Assembly (NCBI GenBank): GCA_009711825.1 | Contig: VEMY01000040.1 | Location: 1 to 55,603, forward strand | DNA length: 55,603 nucleotides | Reading direction: 5' to 3' | DNA from: Bacillota bacterium | Lineage (GTDB): Bacteria > Bacillota > Proteinivoracia > UBA4975 > VEMY01 | Part shown: piece after piece, positions 42,676 through 50,786 of the stretch | Position numbering within the stretch: the stretch's first letter is position 1 | How the letters are laid out: every line of letters begins with the position of its first letter | Notes under the pieces: generated by a model | Databases searched by the model: none | What the model saw: the letters and a program-made list of their open reading frames with translations, nothing else | Told to the model about the DNA's origin: nothing | Program-made: the position numbers and the translations under genes

Positions 42676-43623
42676 CTAACGATCCTGTTCCAGGACTCTG
42701 ACCTGGATTGGCTCCAAGCCGGCTTCAATCCGCTCCCGCATCTGTTCATACTGGGGCGGCAATACAAGTTCCCCGCCCAAGCCCTCTAGAGGTTCGTCGA
42801 TTGTGAAGCCTGGCCCATCGGTGGCAATCTCATAAAGGATTCCCCCCGCTTCGCGGAAGTAGATGGAGCGGAAGTACTGGCGGTCAATCACCGGCGTCGG
42901 TCGAAAGCCGTAGTCCTCCACCGCCACTCTCCAATCACTCTGTTCCTCTTCATCCCTTGTCCGCCAGGCAATATGGTGGATTGTACCGGCGCCGCCACTA
43001 CCCCGGTCCTTCGCGCCGGTGTAGACGTCAACAATATTGCCATACTCTCCCAAGGAACGGAAACGGACATACTCCCTATCCTCACCTATGCGCTCAAAAC
43101 CCAACAACTCTTCCAGCGCCACCATTGTATTCTCAGGTTTGAGACTAAAGAGAACGGCGCCGCCAAACCCCTTGATTGCATGCTCGGAAGGAACGCCACC
43201 AAATGTCCAGTTACTATTGGGGATATCGTCCCTCTCGACCAGCTCCAATTGTAAACCATCCCAGTCCCGAAACCTGAGATAAGTCTCGCCAAAGCGTTCG
43301 CTGCGCTCAAAGGGAATCCCGAATTTAGCAAACCGCTGCTCCCAGAAGGGTAATGACCCTGCTGGCACGGCGAAAGTTGTAAAGCCAACCTGACCGGCAC
43401 CCACCTCTCCCCGCTGATTATCATTGGACAGGAAGAATGTCATGGCGGTGCCGGGACTGCCCGCTTCATTGCCAAAGTACAAGTGATAAATCTCCGGCGC
43501 ATCAAAATTGACCGTCCGTTTGATCATGCGTAAACCCAATATCCCTGCATAGAAGTCCACGTTCGCCTGGGGGTTACCCGCAAAGGCAGTAATGTGGTGA
43601 ATGCCTGCGGATTGCCGTTTCAT
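42676..43623 (-). CDS. Ring-cleaving dioxygenase, VOC superfamily (MhqO-like)
   Basis: A 315-aa protein with two vicinal-oxygen-chelate modules. Typical features are GIHHITAFAGNPQANVDFYAGILGLRM at the start and GTIHHIAWRT, then YFREAGGILYEIATD, supplying His/His/Glu metal ligands. MhqO/YdfO homologues break or detoxify hydroquinones. AGGAGGT precedes ATG 43623. Co-transcribed with and downstream of a MarR-family gene, as in Bacillus mhq loci. Confidence 0.93.
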   Translation of the reverse strand: MKRQSAGIHHITAFAGNPQANVDFYAGILGLRMIKRTVNFDAPEIYHLYFGNEAGSPGTAMTFFLSNDNQRGEVGAGQVGFTTFAVPAGSLPFWEQRFAKFGIPFERSERFGETYLRFRDWDGLQLELVERDDIPNSNWTFGGVPSEHAIKGFGGAVLFSLKPENTMVALEELLGFERIGEDREYVRFRSLGEYGNIVDVYTGAKDRGSGGAGTIHHIAWRTRDEEEQSDWRVAVEDYGFRPTPVIDRQYFRSIYFREAGGILYEIATDGPGFTIDEPLEGLGGELVLPPQYEQMRERIEAGLEPIQVRVLEQDR

Positions 43624-43638
43624 TAAAATAACCTCCTG

Positions 43639-44073
43639 TTAATTAGCTTTGGCCGCGTGTCCCAGCTTCTTTAACAGTTCTATTGTTTTAGCCTGTTCTA
43701 CCGGGGAAAGTCCGGCCGTTATCTGCTGAACCGCTGCCTGGTGCTGGGGAAAAATGTCCTCAAACCGAGCTTGCCCCTCAGGGGTCAGCTCGGCATAAGT
43801 CACCCGTCTGTCTTCTGGGCAGGCAACCCGTCGCACCAGTCCCTTCTTTTCCAACTTATCCACTGTGTAGGTGATATTGCCACTGGTCATGAGCACCTTA
43901 TCTCCAATCATCTGCATGGGAATGGTTCCTTTGTGGTACAAAAGCTCCAATACACTAAACTCCATGACTGCTAGTCCGTAACCCTTAATGTCTTTTTCCA
44001 CCTGTGCCATCACAGACTTATATGACCGGGACAGGACTATAAGCAATTTCAGAGCCAAATCGCCCCCTTGCAT
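43639..44073 (-). CDS. MarR-family regulator (MhqR-like)
   Basis: A 144-aa winged-helix repressor: DNA-binding core IPMQMIGDKVLMTSGNITYTVDKLEKKGLVRRVACPEDRRV is the MarR signature. A single conserved-position cysteine (VACPEDRR) could sense quinones or thiol stress, as proposed for MhqR-type proteins. GGAGGTG precedes ATG 44073. Likely represses itself and the dioxygenase through the palindrome at 44102-44119. Confidence 0.92.
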   Translation of the reverse strand: MQGGDLALKLLIVLSRSYKSVMAQVEKDIKGYGLAVMEFSVLELLYHKGTIPMQMIGDKVLMTSGNITYTVDKLEKKGLVRRVACPEDRRVTYAELTPEGQARFEDIFPQHQAAVQQITAGLSPVEQAKTIELLKKLGHAAKAN

Positions 44074-44101
44074 ATAGCACCTCCATTACTTTAACCTTAA
44101 G

Positions 44102-44128
44102 TATCTTTAGCTTAAGATAATTATACAA
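44102..44128 (-). promoter_or_regulatory. MarR-type operator over the mhq-like promoter
   Basis: Palindrome TATCTT-N6-AAGATA (44102-44119). On the minus strand a TATAAT -10 lies just before it, overlapping the dyad edge. Bacillus MhqR boxes have a similar TATCT...AGATA form (from memory). Confidence 0.7.
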
Positions 44129-44180
44129 CAAAAAGCCTTTATTCAAATACATCAATAAAGGGGTGCGGTGAGCAGGTCAC

Positions 44181-44477
44181 TTACATGTCTATAATGTATT
44201 GTCCTGATTCCTCATGAAGCTGCTTATAAACATCCCTTCGATGACTGATTTTAACGATAATCACAACACGCTCTTCATCCATAATCTCATAGATAATCCG
44301 GTAGCTTCCCTGCCGGAGACGATATCGCTCCTGGGTTGATAGTTTTTCACTGCCAGGCGGTCTCGGCTCAGATTTCAGCTTATCTATACGCCTGACAATG
44401 TGCTCCACATCTTTAACAGGAAGATTGCGCAGGTCCTTGGCAACAGATTTTTTAACCCGAAGCTCATAACTTGCCAT
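44181..44477 (-). CDS. RelE/ParE-family toxin
   Basis: A 98-aa basic protein with the RelE fold: KKSVAKDLRNLP, then RLRQGSYRIIYEIMDEERVVIIVKISHRRDVY. Conserved arginines and the terminal HRRDVY match the mRNA-interferase active site region. Its ATG overlaps the end of the antitoxin gene by 14 nt, so it is translated by coupling. Type II toxin-antitoxin module. Confidence 0.92.
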   Translation of the reverse strand: MASYELRVKKSVAKDLRNLPVKDVEHIVRRIDKLKSEPRPPGSEKLSTQERYRLRQGSYRIIYEIMDEERVVIIVKISHRRDVYKQLHEESGQYIIDM

Positions 44478-44700
44478 TTGCTTTCAGGTCTTCCAGGACT
44501 TCCTCGTAACTGATTGTTGGCTCGAGAACCCGTTCCTCAAACGCAGCCAAATCAGCCATATCTTCACGGAGCATATCCCTAACCGCGTTATTAACTAACT
44601 CTGACACCGAGCATTGAGTAGAAGCCGCTTTCAACCGAAGCGCCGCATGAATCTCCGGAGCAAAGTAGATTGTGGAACGCTTTACAGGTTTGCTCAACAT
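44464..44700 (-). CDS. Ribbon-helix-helix antitoxin
   Basis: A 78-aa CopG/RHH-like protein: RSTIYFAPEIHAALRLKAASTQCSVSELVNNAVRD is an RHH DNA-binding domain, followed by an acidic C-terminus (ISYEEVLEDLKA) that would wrap the toxin. TGAGGGGGGAT precedes the ATG at 44700. Autoregulation through the palindrome at 44730-44745 is expected. Confidence 0.9.
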   Translation of the reverse strand: MLSKPVKRSTIYFAPEIHAALRLKAASTQCSVSELVNNAVRDMLREDMADLAAFEERVLEPTISYEEVLEDLKANGKL

Positions 44701-44717
44701 AATCCCCCCTCAAGAAC

Positions 44718-44746
44718 ACCATAACACTATGACGTTTCAGCGTCAA
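44718..44746 (-). promoter_or_regulatory. Toxin-antitoxin promoter and operator
   Basis: Minus strand -35 TTGACG (44741-44746), 17-bp spacer, -10 TATGGT (44718-44723). The dyad TGACG-N6-CGTCA (44730-44745) covers the -35 and spacer. Confidence 0.75.
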
Positions 44747-44762
44747 GTCACCATCGCCCATC

Positions 44763-44791
44763 TTGACAAGCATCACACATATCAGTATCAT
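44763..44791 (+). promoter_or_regulatory. Promoter of the structured-leader transcript
   Basis: TTGACA (44763-44768), exactly 17 bp, TATCAT (44786-44791). A start near 44798 gives a leader of about 245 nt before the lipoprotein gene. Confidence 0.85.
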
Positions 44792-44816
44792 GAAGACAAA
44801 CACAATACCTCGCTCC

Positions 44817-44979
44817 GAGTCTACATTTCTAAGGGAAACTATGAAACGTAGACCGATAGGGTATCGTTGGAAACGGCGCTGCCTCCCGGATTTGGAAAGG
44901 AGTCGTACATACAAGCCGCTTTGCTTCTTGCTAGTTACATGTATGTCAAGCGCAGACTCTGTTCCAGGGTCTGATTTTT
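44817..44979 (+). ncRNA. Riboswitch-like structured leader with terminator (class unassigned)
   Basis: Visible helices: GTCTAC/GTAGAC extended by TTTC/GAAA (44819-44853), CGATA/TATCG (44854-44866), CTCC/GGAG around GGAAAGGAG (44884-44902), ACATACA/TGTATGT (44907-44946) and GGCGCT/AGCGC(T) (44875-44953). A rho-independent terminator CAGACTCT/AGGGTCTG plus ATTTTTG lies at 44953-44979. Its arm AGACTC can instead pair with GAGTCT at 44817-44822, giving mutually exclusive forms. The CCTCC...GGAAAGGAG core is reminiscent of the Moco/Tuco motif, and the downstream protein has a molybdopterin-oxidoreductase-like fold, but I cannot confirm the class. Confidence 0.6.
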
Positions 44980-45043
44980 GTTTCAGGGAGCTCTATAGTG
45001 ACGGGGATTGTGAGCTAAAGTACAACATCAGGGAGAGTGGAAA

Positions 45044-46168
45044 ATGAAACTAACTAGTAAGTGGGCTCTGTTGACGATTGTCCTTGTCCTTACACTCGGC
45101 CTAGCAGCCTGCGGAGGCACTGGCGGGGAAGTGCCCGGCGACGATTATACTAGCGAGGACAATGTAGTCGTCATCGAATGCGAGGAAGCCGGAGAAATTG
45201 AGCTGTCTGTAGCAGACTTCATGGACCTTGAAGCTGTATCCGAAGAGATCGTCCGCCTGGACGATAATGGTGATGTTGAAGAGCAGTACTCAATCAAAGG
45301 AGTCCTATTGGAAACTGTACTGGCTCACCTGGAAATCGGTATTGGTGACCTGGGTACCGTGCGTTTTACCGCCGGCGATGGTTACTCAGTTGAAGTCCCC
45401 AATAATATAGTCGCTGGTGGCAAGATTATCCTTGCCTACGAGATTGATGGAGAACCCTTGCACGAAAACACCGGCCCAATTCGGATCTTTATACCCGACG
45501 AAGAAAGTATGTACTGGGTGCGGAACACTGTGAAAATAAATCTCAACCGGGGCGAGTCCGGCGGCAGCCAGGATCCTAGCGGGGAAATCGGCGTATTGGA
45601 GCAAATAATTTTCTTTGAAACCCTGCTCCCAGAATTGGAAGTACTTGACTATATCGCTGAAGCCGATGCAAAGGCTGTTAAAACAGAAGCGGTGTTTGCA
45701 GATGTACAAGCTGGTAGTCTCGTCCAAATGCTGGCCAGTGACGGATTCGAGAAAAACGAGGAATTTGCTACAGCCATCGAACAATATGTTGTTGTTGAAG
45801 GCGAAAACACCCCTGCCTTCCGGGGCCCTGACCTTCCCCGGGGCATGCATGTCCGTGACTTAGTATGGATGGGCAGTGGCGACACAGGATTCCTCTTTGT
45901 CAAAAACGGACTGGAATACTTCGATGAGGCAGAAGTCGATGGCGACAAAGGTATAAGCTTAAAGGACATTGCGGATAAGTTCAGCCTTAAGGAAGCCGAC
46001 ACCTATATCCTCGAGTCTGATGATGGTTATAGTGTCGAGATAAGCTATGAAGAACTGGAAGCAGGAATCGTCTTTTTCCGGGACAGTGGCGAAATATCTT
46101 CAGCCTTTGAGGGTCTTCCCAAAAATACAGCGGTAAAAGGCCTGTTGTCAATCCGCGTTGCAGACTAA
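45044..46168 (+). CDS. Lipoprotein with tandem degenerate sulfite-oxidase-like domains
   Basis: A 374-aa secreted lipoprotein (signal to the lipobox GLAACGG, cysteine near residue 23). Residues about 40-170 follow the oxidoreductase molybdopterin-binding fold: KGVLLETVL, AGDGYSVEVP, LAYEIDGEPLHENTGPIRIFIP, WVRNTVKI. The usual cysteine ligand to molybdenum is not visible. A second half (about 185-374) shows similar elements (GISLKDIADKF, ESDDGYSVEISYEEL). Acts outside the membrane; function unknown. Preceded by a riboswitch-like leader, followed 32 bp later by the phosphodiesterase gene. Confidence 0.82.
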   Translation: MKLTSKWALLTIVLVLTLGLAACGGTGGEVPGDDYTSEDNVVVIECEEAGEIELSVADFMDLEAVSEEIVRLDDNGDVEEQYSIKGVLLETVLAHLEIGIGDLGTVRFTAGDGYSVEVPNNIVAGGKIILAYEIDGEPLHENTGPIRIFIPDEESMYWVRNTVKINLNRGESGGSQDPSGEIGVLEQIIFFETLLPELEVLDYIAEADAKAVKTEAVFADVQAGSLVQMLASDGFEKNEEFATAIEQYVVVEGENTPAFRGPDLPRGMHVRDLVWMGSGDTGFLFVKNGLEYFDEAEVDGDKGISLKDIADKFSLKEADTYILESDDGYSVEISYEELEAGIVFFRDSGEISSAFEGLPKNTAVKGLLSIRVAD

Positions 46169-46200
46169 ACTAGCAATTAGATGCCAGAGGGGGCAATGAA

Positions 46201-47700
46201 ATGTGTGCATTGAATTGCAGGATATTACTATCTAAGCTTCTAATTTTCTCCCTACTGGGAATGACCCTGGGTGCGCTGCTTCTGGGCTGTGATACAGAAA
46301 CCGAGTTTTCCTCCGGGCTCCCCCTGGAAGTCCTGGGTGATGTAGAAAGCCCACTCAGCATTAACAGTTTGAGTGAAGCGCCAGATACCCTGAAGCTAGA
46401 TTACCGGGAGCAAACGATTGAGGTGACCCCCCTGGAGCAACTCGTTCTTGAGGCTGAACCCCATGGGCAAGAATTTGAAATCCTCTTTACTGCCCATGAT
46501 GGATTCAGCGTCCTAATTAGCAATGATAACATCTCGGAAAGCTACTTGGCCTTAAATAAAGAAAATGGCTGGGAGGCGATTAATCTCAACCATCCGGTAA
46601 GCAGCAATATCAAGAACATCAAGGAGATTGTTATCGTCTCCCATGATTTGCCCATAAACAGTCAATTTCACATCATTGAACCCGGGAGAAATATCTCAAG
46701 CCTCTCGGTGGGTGAACTGTATAAGAACGGATACACAGTAATCCCCAGCGAGCGTGGAACAGCGTCCGTGGATTATGAGGGTGAAGAACTACTGGCCACA
46801 TCCTTCTACCGGCGCAAAGTAATAGATATCGAAAGCTATGTCAACCTGGCCGGCCGCGATTCCATCGCTGTTGTCGGCGAAAAGGGAGAAATGGAGCCAT
46901 TGCGCCAGGACGGGAGCTTCGTCCTAAACAAGAACAGCCTCGATTACATGGTTGGTAGTGAGGTTATCATCTCCCGGACCATTGGGATTGTCCTCAATCC
47001 TCCCGACAGAGTTATCACCAGTGTCTATCAAGATGCCAAAGACTCTCTTGACCAAGGAGTACCGATTCTTGTGATTATGGTTGACGGGCTTGGCCATCAT
47101 CAATATCAGTATGCCAGTGGACTTGGCTACACTCCCTTCCTAGACACATTGCCGAAACCGGAAATTGCGATGTCCGCATATCCTTCAGTTACCCCGGTTA
47201 ACATGGCGGCCTCGCTGAGCGGTGAATTGCCAGATGTCAATGGCGTTTATAGGAGAGGCATCAGGCAGTTGAAAGTGCCAACGATATTTGCCTACTCTAA
47301 CGAGCAAGGGAAGTCTTCTTCCGCAGTTATTGGCCCAATCGGCACAATTGAGTTGGAGATTGGCCCGATCTACTCGGTGGACCGGAACGAAGACGGCAGC
47401 ACTGACGATGATAAGACGGTAAACGCACTGGAAATTATCGCTGACGGACACGATTTTCTGTACGTCCACTTCAAAGACGTGGACAGCACCGGTCATGAGT
47501 ACGGTGACCTCCATGAAAATACCCTTGAGGCCATTCGAGGCAATGATGAGTACATCCAGCAGCTGGTCAGCAACTGGCAAGGCAGGGTTCTCATCTACTC
47601 TGACCACGGGATGTATGCGACAAAAACCGGAGGCGACCACGGGGCCCTGGTCACCGAGAGCATGTTCACCCCTTACTGGCTGTTTGACACAGACAAATAA
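46201..47700 (+). CDS. Alkaline-phosphatase-superfamily phosphodiesterase lipoprotein with SUOX-like N-terminal region
   Basis: A 499-aa lipoprotein (lipobox LLLGCDT near residue 30). The N-terminal ~250 residues echo the neighbour's degenerate domain (TPLEQLVLEAEP, TAHDGFSVLIS). The C-terminal catalytic domain is of the nucleotide pyrophosphatase/phosphodiesterase type: metal ligand VIMVDGLGHHQ, nucleophile threonine in SVTPVN, FKDVDSTGHEYGD, YSDHGMYAT and GGDHGAL. Probably cleaves a phosphodiester or phosphonate outside the cell. ATG 46201 follows AGGGGGCA. Same operon as the lipoprotein. Confidence 0.87.
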   Translation: MCALNCRILLSKLLIFSLLGMTLGALLLGCDTETEFSSGLPLEVLGDVESPLSINSLSEAPDTLKLDYREQTIEVTPLEQLVLEAEPHGQEFEILFTAHDGFSVLISNDNISESYLALNKENGWEAINLNHPVSSNIKNIKEIVIVSHDLPINSQFHIIEPGRNISSLSVGELYKNGYTVIPSERGTASVDYEGEELLATSFYRRKVIDIESYVNLAGRDSIAVVGEKGEMEPLRQDGSFVLNKNSLDYMVGSEVIISRTIGIVLNPPDRVITSVYQDAKDSLDQGVPILVIMVDGLGHHQYQYASGLGYTPFLDTLPKPEIAMSAYPSVTPVNMAASLSGELPDVNGVYRRGIRQLKVPTIFAYSNEQGKSSSAVIGPIGTIELEIGPIYSVDRNEDGSTDDDKTVNALEIIADGHDFLYVHFKDVDSTGHEYGDLHENTLEAIRGNDEYIQQLVSNWQGRVLIYSDHGMYATKTGGDHGALVTESMFTPYWLFDTDK

Positions 47701-47704
47701 TTTA

Positions 47705-47735
47705 AAAGACCTGAAGGGCACACCTTCAGGTCTTT
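47705..47735 (+). terminator. Terminator of the lipoprotein/phosphodiesterase operon
   Basis: Perfect 13-bp stem AAAGACCTGAAGG / CCTTCAGGTCTTT with a 5-nt loop. Confidence 0.9.
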
Positions 47736-47852
47736 GTATTCCTTCTTATTAGTCGAAGGCCAAATCAATTCCTACCTGAATCAGATTTCAATGGGTTTAT
47801 CACAACAAACTGGACAACAGCCTGTCATAGATTAGATGAATTGACATGATCA

Positions 47853-48278
47853 TCAAACTGTATATCTGGTGTGCCAGCTATTAGGGAAAGAAAGCTGATT
47901 GCCATAAATATAACGAATAAGCTGACCATGGTGCTGAACCTCGTGCTCCAATAGCGAGATAACAAACTTCAACTTTTTCTCACTGAGTTCCTCTGTGCCA
48001 AGGTATTCCAGGAGCTTGTCAGCACTCCTATTCAGGCTTTCCATAACCAAGTCTTTAGAAGTTGTTTCCCGCAATGAGCAGGTGAAGCCCTCCCATTGTC
48101 CGCTTACTATCGCCCTGCTGTAGCTTTCTCTAGCGCCAATAATGCACCAGAGCTGCTGGCCGATGGTATTAGATGGCAGATTGCCCAATCTCAGTTTAAG
48201 GTTATCTTCGGATAAATGCTGAACCAGGTCAGCCGTAAGGGTAAATACATCCCGCAGTCGCTGAGTTAAGATTTGCAT
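47853..48278 (-). CDS. DinB-like four-helix protein
   Basis: A 141-aa member of the DinB/YfiT fold family. Histidines near LLEHEVQHHGQLIRYIYG match the metal-binding helix of the family, some of which are thiol transferases. Its ATG overlaps the stop codon of the upstream relative (TGATG), so both belong to one operon. Function unknown. Confidence 0.85.
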   Translation of the reverse strand: MQILTQRLRDVFTLTADLVQHLSEDNLKLRLGNLPSNTIGQQLWCIIGARESYSRAIVSGQWEGFTCSLRETTSKDLVMESLNRSADKLLEYLGTEELSEKKLKFVISLLEHEVQHHGQLIRYIYGNQLSFPNSWHTRYTV

Positions 48279-48772
48279 CAGGTTCTCTCCTTTCTCCTAT
48301 TCACCATTGGCTCCTGCCACTGTATTGGGATACCGGCCTCGCTCATCATGCAGTTCAAATAGCCCACATGGTGCTGGATATGCCGAATCTGGCTGAGGAT
48401 AATGTCCAGATTAGTGACTTTGTCATAAAACCAGTATGGCTCTAACAGCTTACCCTCGATAGCACAAAAGAAAGCGTCTGCCCGCTCCCGCACTTCTTCG
48501 GCGAATTAAAGCACTTCTTCTTTTGTCAGACAGTCAGCGGGAATAGTCTTTAGCTCAGCAACTGCCTCTCCCAGCCGAGGTTCCTGAAATGGCGAACCCA
48601 TCGGCCGAAACCAAACCCAGGAACCGGCCAAGGTATGGTAGATAATCTGCCAAGGGGGAGGCCCCTGGCTTTTTTCGTCCCAGAGTTGATCGGGGCAAAG
48701 CTCAACTATCCTTATAAGCATGTCCAGACAAGGTACATAATGGTGCTTCTGAATCAGTCGGATTTCATTCAT
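48278..48772 (-). pseudogene. DinB-like gene interrupted by an in-frame stop
   Basis: ATG 48772 after GGAGAGG starts MNEIRLIQKHHYVPCLDML and reads to TAA at 48506-48508. The same frame continues FAEEVRERADAFF through QIRHIQHHVGYLN, the C-terminal metal-binding helix, to 48278. Both halves are in one frame and together give a normal ~164-aa DinB protein, so a single nonsense change (not an indel) splits it. Could be a true pseudogene or a sequencing error. Confidence 0.8.
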
Positions 48773-48855
48773 CTTGTTGCTCCTCTCCATTATGGTCTTT
48801 TCAGATAATCTAATAACCCTTTCCTGCTTGGGGTAGCTCATCAAATCAGTATAGA

Positions 48856-49290
48856 TTACAATGTTTTGAGTATATTTTCGGCCCGTGATTCAAGCTCGGG
48901 TAAAGCATTAAGAGGAAAGTATTTTAACTCCAAGCTTTCATCATCAATGGGAGCTAGCACCCCGCTTACTTTAGATGCCTCAAAGAGAACAATCACTGTA
49001 TGGACCTGGTCGCCATTGGGGTATACAAAGAAAAACTCGGGACCTGAGAAGACGTTTACGAGCTTTAACTCTCCTGCTCTCAGGCCAGTCTCTTCGATTA
49101 GCTCCCGCCGGGCTGCTTGCTCCAAGCTTTCTCCCAGCTCCAAGCTACCGCCAGGAAGTCCCCAGGTTCCCGTGTCAGATCTGCGTTGGAGAAGGATTTC
49201 TTCCAGATTTCTGACTAATATTGTGGCTCCAACGATAATTATTGGCCGATTGCCAATAAGGCTGCGTAGTTCCTTAATGTAGTCACTCAT
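48856..49290 (-). CDS. Nudix hydrolase
   Basis: A 144-aa MutT-like Nudix enzyme: GGSLELGESLEQAARRELIEETGL is the catalytic Nudix box (written in two parts: GGSLELGES, then RRELIEETGL). ATG 49290 follows GGGAGGA. The in-frame extension to 49347 lacks such a site. Substrate unknown. It precedes the DinB-like pair on the same strand. Confidence 0.92.
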   Translation of the reverse strand: MSDYIKELRSLIGNRPIIIVGATILVRNLEEILLQRRSDTGTWGLPGGSLELGESLEQAARRELIEETGLRAGELKLVNVFSGPEFFFVYPNGDQVHTVIVLFEASKVSGVLAPIDDESLELKYFPLNALPELESRAENILKTL

Positions 49291-49730
49291 TGTATTCCTC
49301 CCAAAGCTTCTCAGGATAAATTGCTTCGAAATAGCAATCCAATTCATAAATTAAAATTAACCTAATTAATATATTCTGTTTGAATATAAAAACACCTCTA
49401 AGCAAAAAAGTACCCCTGGATTGAAAAATTATCTCTTCCTTACGGGGTTTAACCCCTCCTGTTACTGGGGGAGGGGAGAAATCTATTGACCGTCCGCGAG
49501 CGGAGCATCGAGCCAGCTAATTGTTAAACCGGCTGCATCATGATCTGTTCCGTTACATCAATGTTAAATGCACTAAATATTCCCCACTCGCTTGAAAAGG
49601 CATGGTATATTGACAAGGGGGCGCTTTCGGAACTTTTTGACATGAAATTTTATGCTCCCTCAAGACATGTCATTAGTATTTAGAGATGGTAATGCATTCA
49701 AAGTACATTTCAAGCATGGGAGATGATTCA
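49291..49730. other. Gene-free region between divergent Nudix and GNAT genes
   Basis: About 440 bp, the first part very AT-rich. GGGGTTTAACCCC at about 49445-49457 is a small palindrome. TTGACA at 49612-49617 could be a -35, but no matched -10 was found. I see no gene, tRNA or known riboswitch. Confidence 0.4.
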
Positions 49731-50606
49731 ATGATCCGAGACTACACCAATAAAGATGTTGAAGCAATAATAAAGCTCTTCGATTTACATACTAAACTTA
49801 CAGAAGCTGAAGCAGAATCGAAGCGAAAAGAATTAGAGGCTGGTGCAAAAGTTCTAGTTTATCAGGACGACGATGAAGTTAAAGGAATCTGTTCTCTTAC
49901 CTTTTGGAATCACCCGGAATTAGGCAGCTGCGCAGAAATTATCATGTCCGCGGAAGCTGGACCCGGCTTCAAAGAGCGGGCTGAAGCATTATGGGAACAT
50001 GCTCAGGCTCCTTTAAAAGAAAAGGCAGTAGTTTATCTGATTACCAATTATAATCAAAGCCAGGTCCATTGGCAGGAATTTTACTCGGATAAAGGACTTG
50101 AGAAGTGGTTCAGCCTTCATGGGATGATTTATAAAGGCGAAGCATTCGCAGAAACGAATTTAACAGTACGAAATTATGAGGCAAGTGATTTTGACACATA
50201 TCATACCATTATGGGCGAGTGCTTTAGCCCAATGAGAGAAGCTAATGATATCAAGCCTTATAATACCTTCAAAGACGTGACCCCTGAGAAAGCTGAAAAG
50301 ATGAAAAAAGCAGCGCTGGAAATGAAAGATAATATATACATGTTTTATGATGATGAGAAATTTGTGGGGTCTTCAATGCTTCAGGACGAAGAAATTGATG
50401 ATTTATTTGTTGTGCCTGATTATCAGGGTCAGGGCTATGGCAGAAAGATTATGGAAGCCACTTTAAACCTGGCAATGCAAAAAAACCTTGCTAAAATTAC
50501 TTTGGGAGTAGTCGCTTGGAATACACAGGCGGTTAAGCTTTATACAAGTCTCGGGTTTGAGATTTATCAAACTTTTGAGTTCAACCGGGCCAGGTCTTGG
50601 AGATGA
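49731..50606 (+). CDS. Tandem GNAT acetyltransferase-like protein
   Basis: About 291 aa. The C-terminal half is a clear GNAT domain: IDDLFVVPDYQGQGYGRKIMEATL (acetyl-CoA binding Q/RxxGxG/A) and WNTQAVKLYTSLGFEIYQTFEF. The N-terminal half (residues about 1-140) looks like a degenerate GNAT domain without the pyrophosphate loop. ATG 49731 follows GGGAGAT. Substrate unknown. Confidence 0.9.
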   Translation: MIRDYTNKDVEAIIKLFDLHTKLTEAEAESKRKELEAGAKVLVYQDDDEVKGICSLTFWNHPELGSCAEIIMSAEAGPGFKERAEALWEHAQAPLKEKAVVYLITNYNQSQVHWQEFYSDKGLEKWFSLHGMIYKGEAFAETNLTVRNYEASDFDTYHTIMGECFSPMREANDIKPYNTFKDVTPEKAEKMKKAALEMKDNIYMFYDDEKFVGSSMLQDEEIDDLFVVPDYQGQGYGRKIMEATLNLAMQKNLAKITLGVVAWNTQAVKLYTSLGFEIYQTFEFNRARSWR

Positions 50607-50706
50607 TGCAGGCAGTTGAATATCAAGAAATAAGGCACAATCTCACTGATAATAAGATGGTCAGCATGAGCGCTTGGACTTTCGGCATGGAATCACTACA
50701 AATAAA

Positions 50707-50768
50707 AATGCTCCCCCTCCATCCGCAGGCGCTTTTTTTTTCGCCTAGCAACTTCTAGGGGAGCATTT
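50707..50768 (-). terminator. Terminator of the VWA gene
   Basis: Outer stem AAATGCTCCCC / GGGGAGCATTT with an internal loop; the minus strand continues into TTTTATTTG. Confidence 0.75.
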
Positions 50769-50786
50769 CAGCTAGCTGCTCCTACT

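Noticed and set aside
44817-44979. Cobalamin riboswitch
   Set aside because: An AGGGAA-like string is present but the B12 box (GCCACTG type) and the GGTGCC start are absent.
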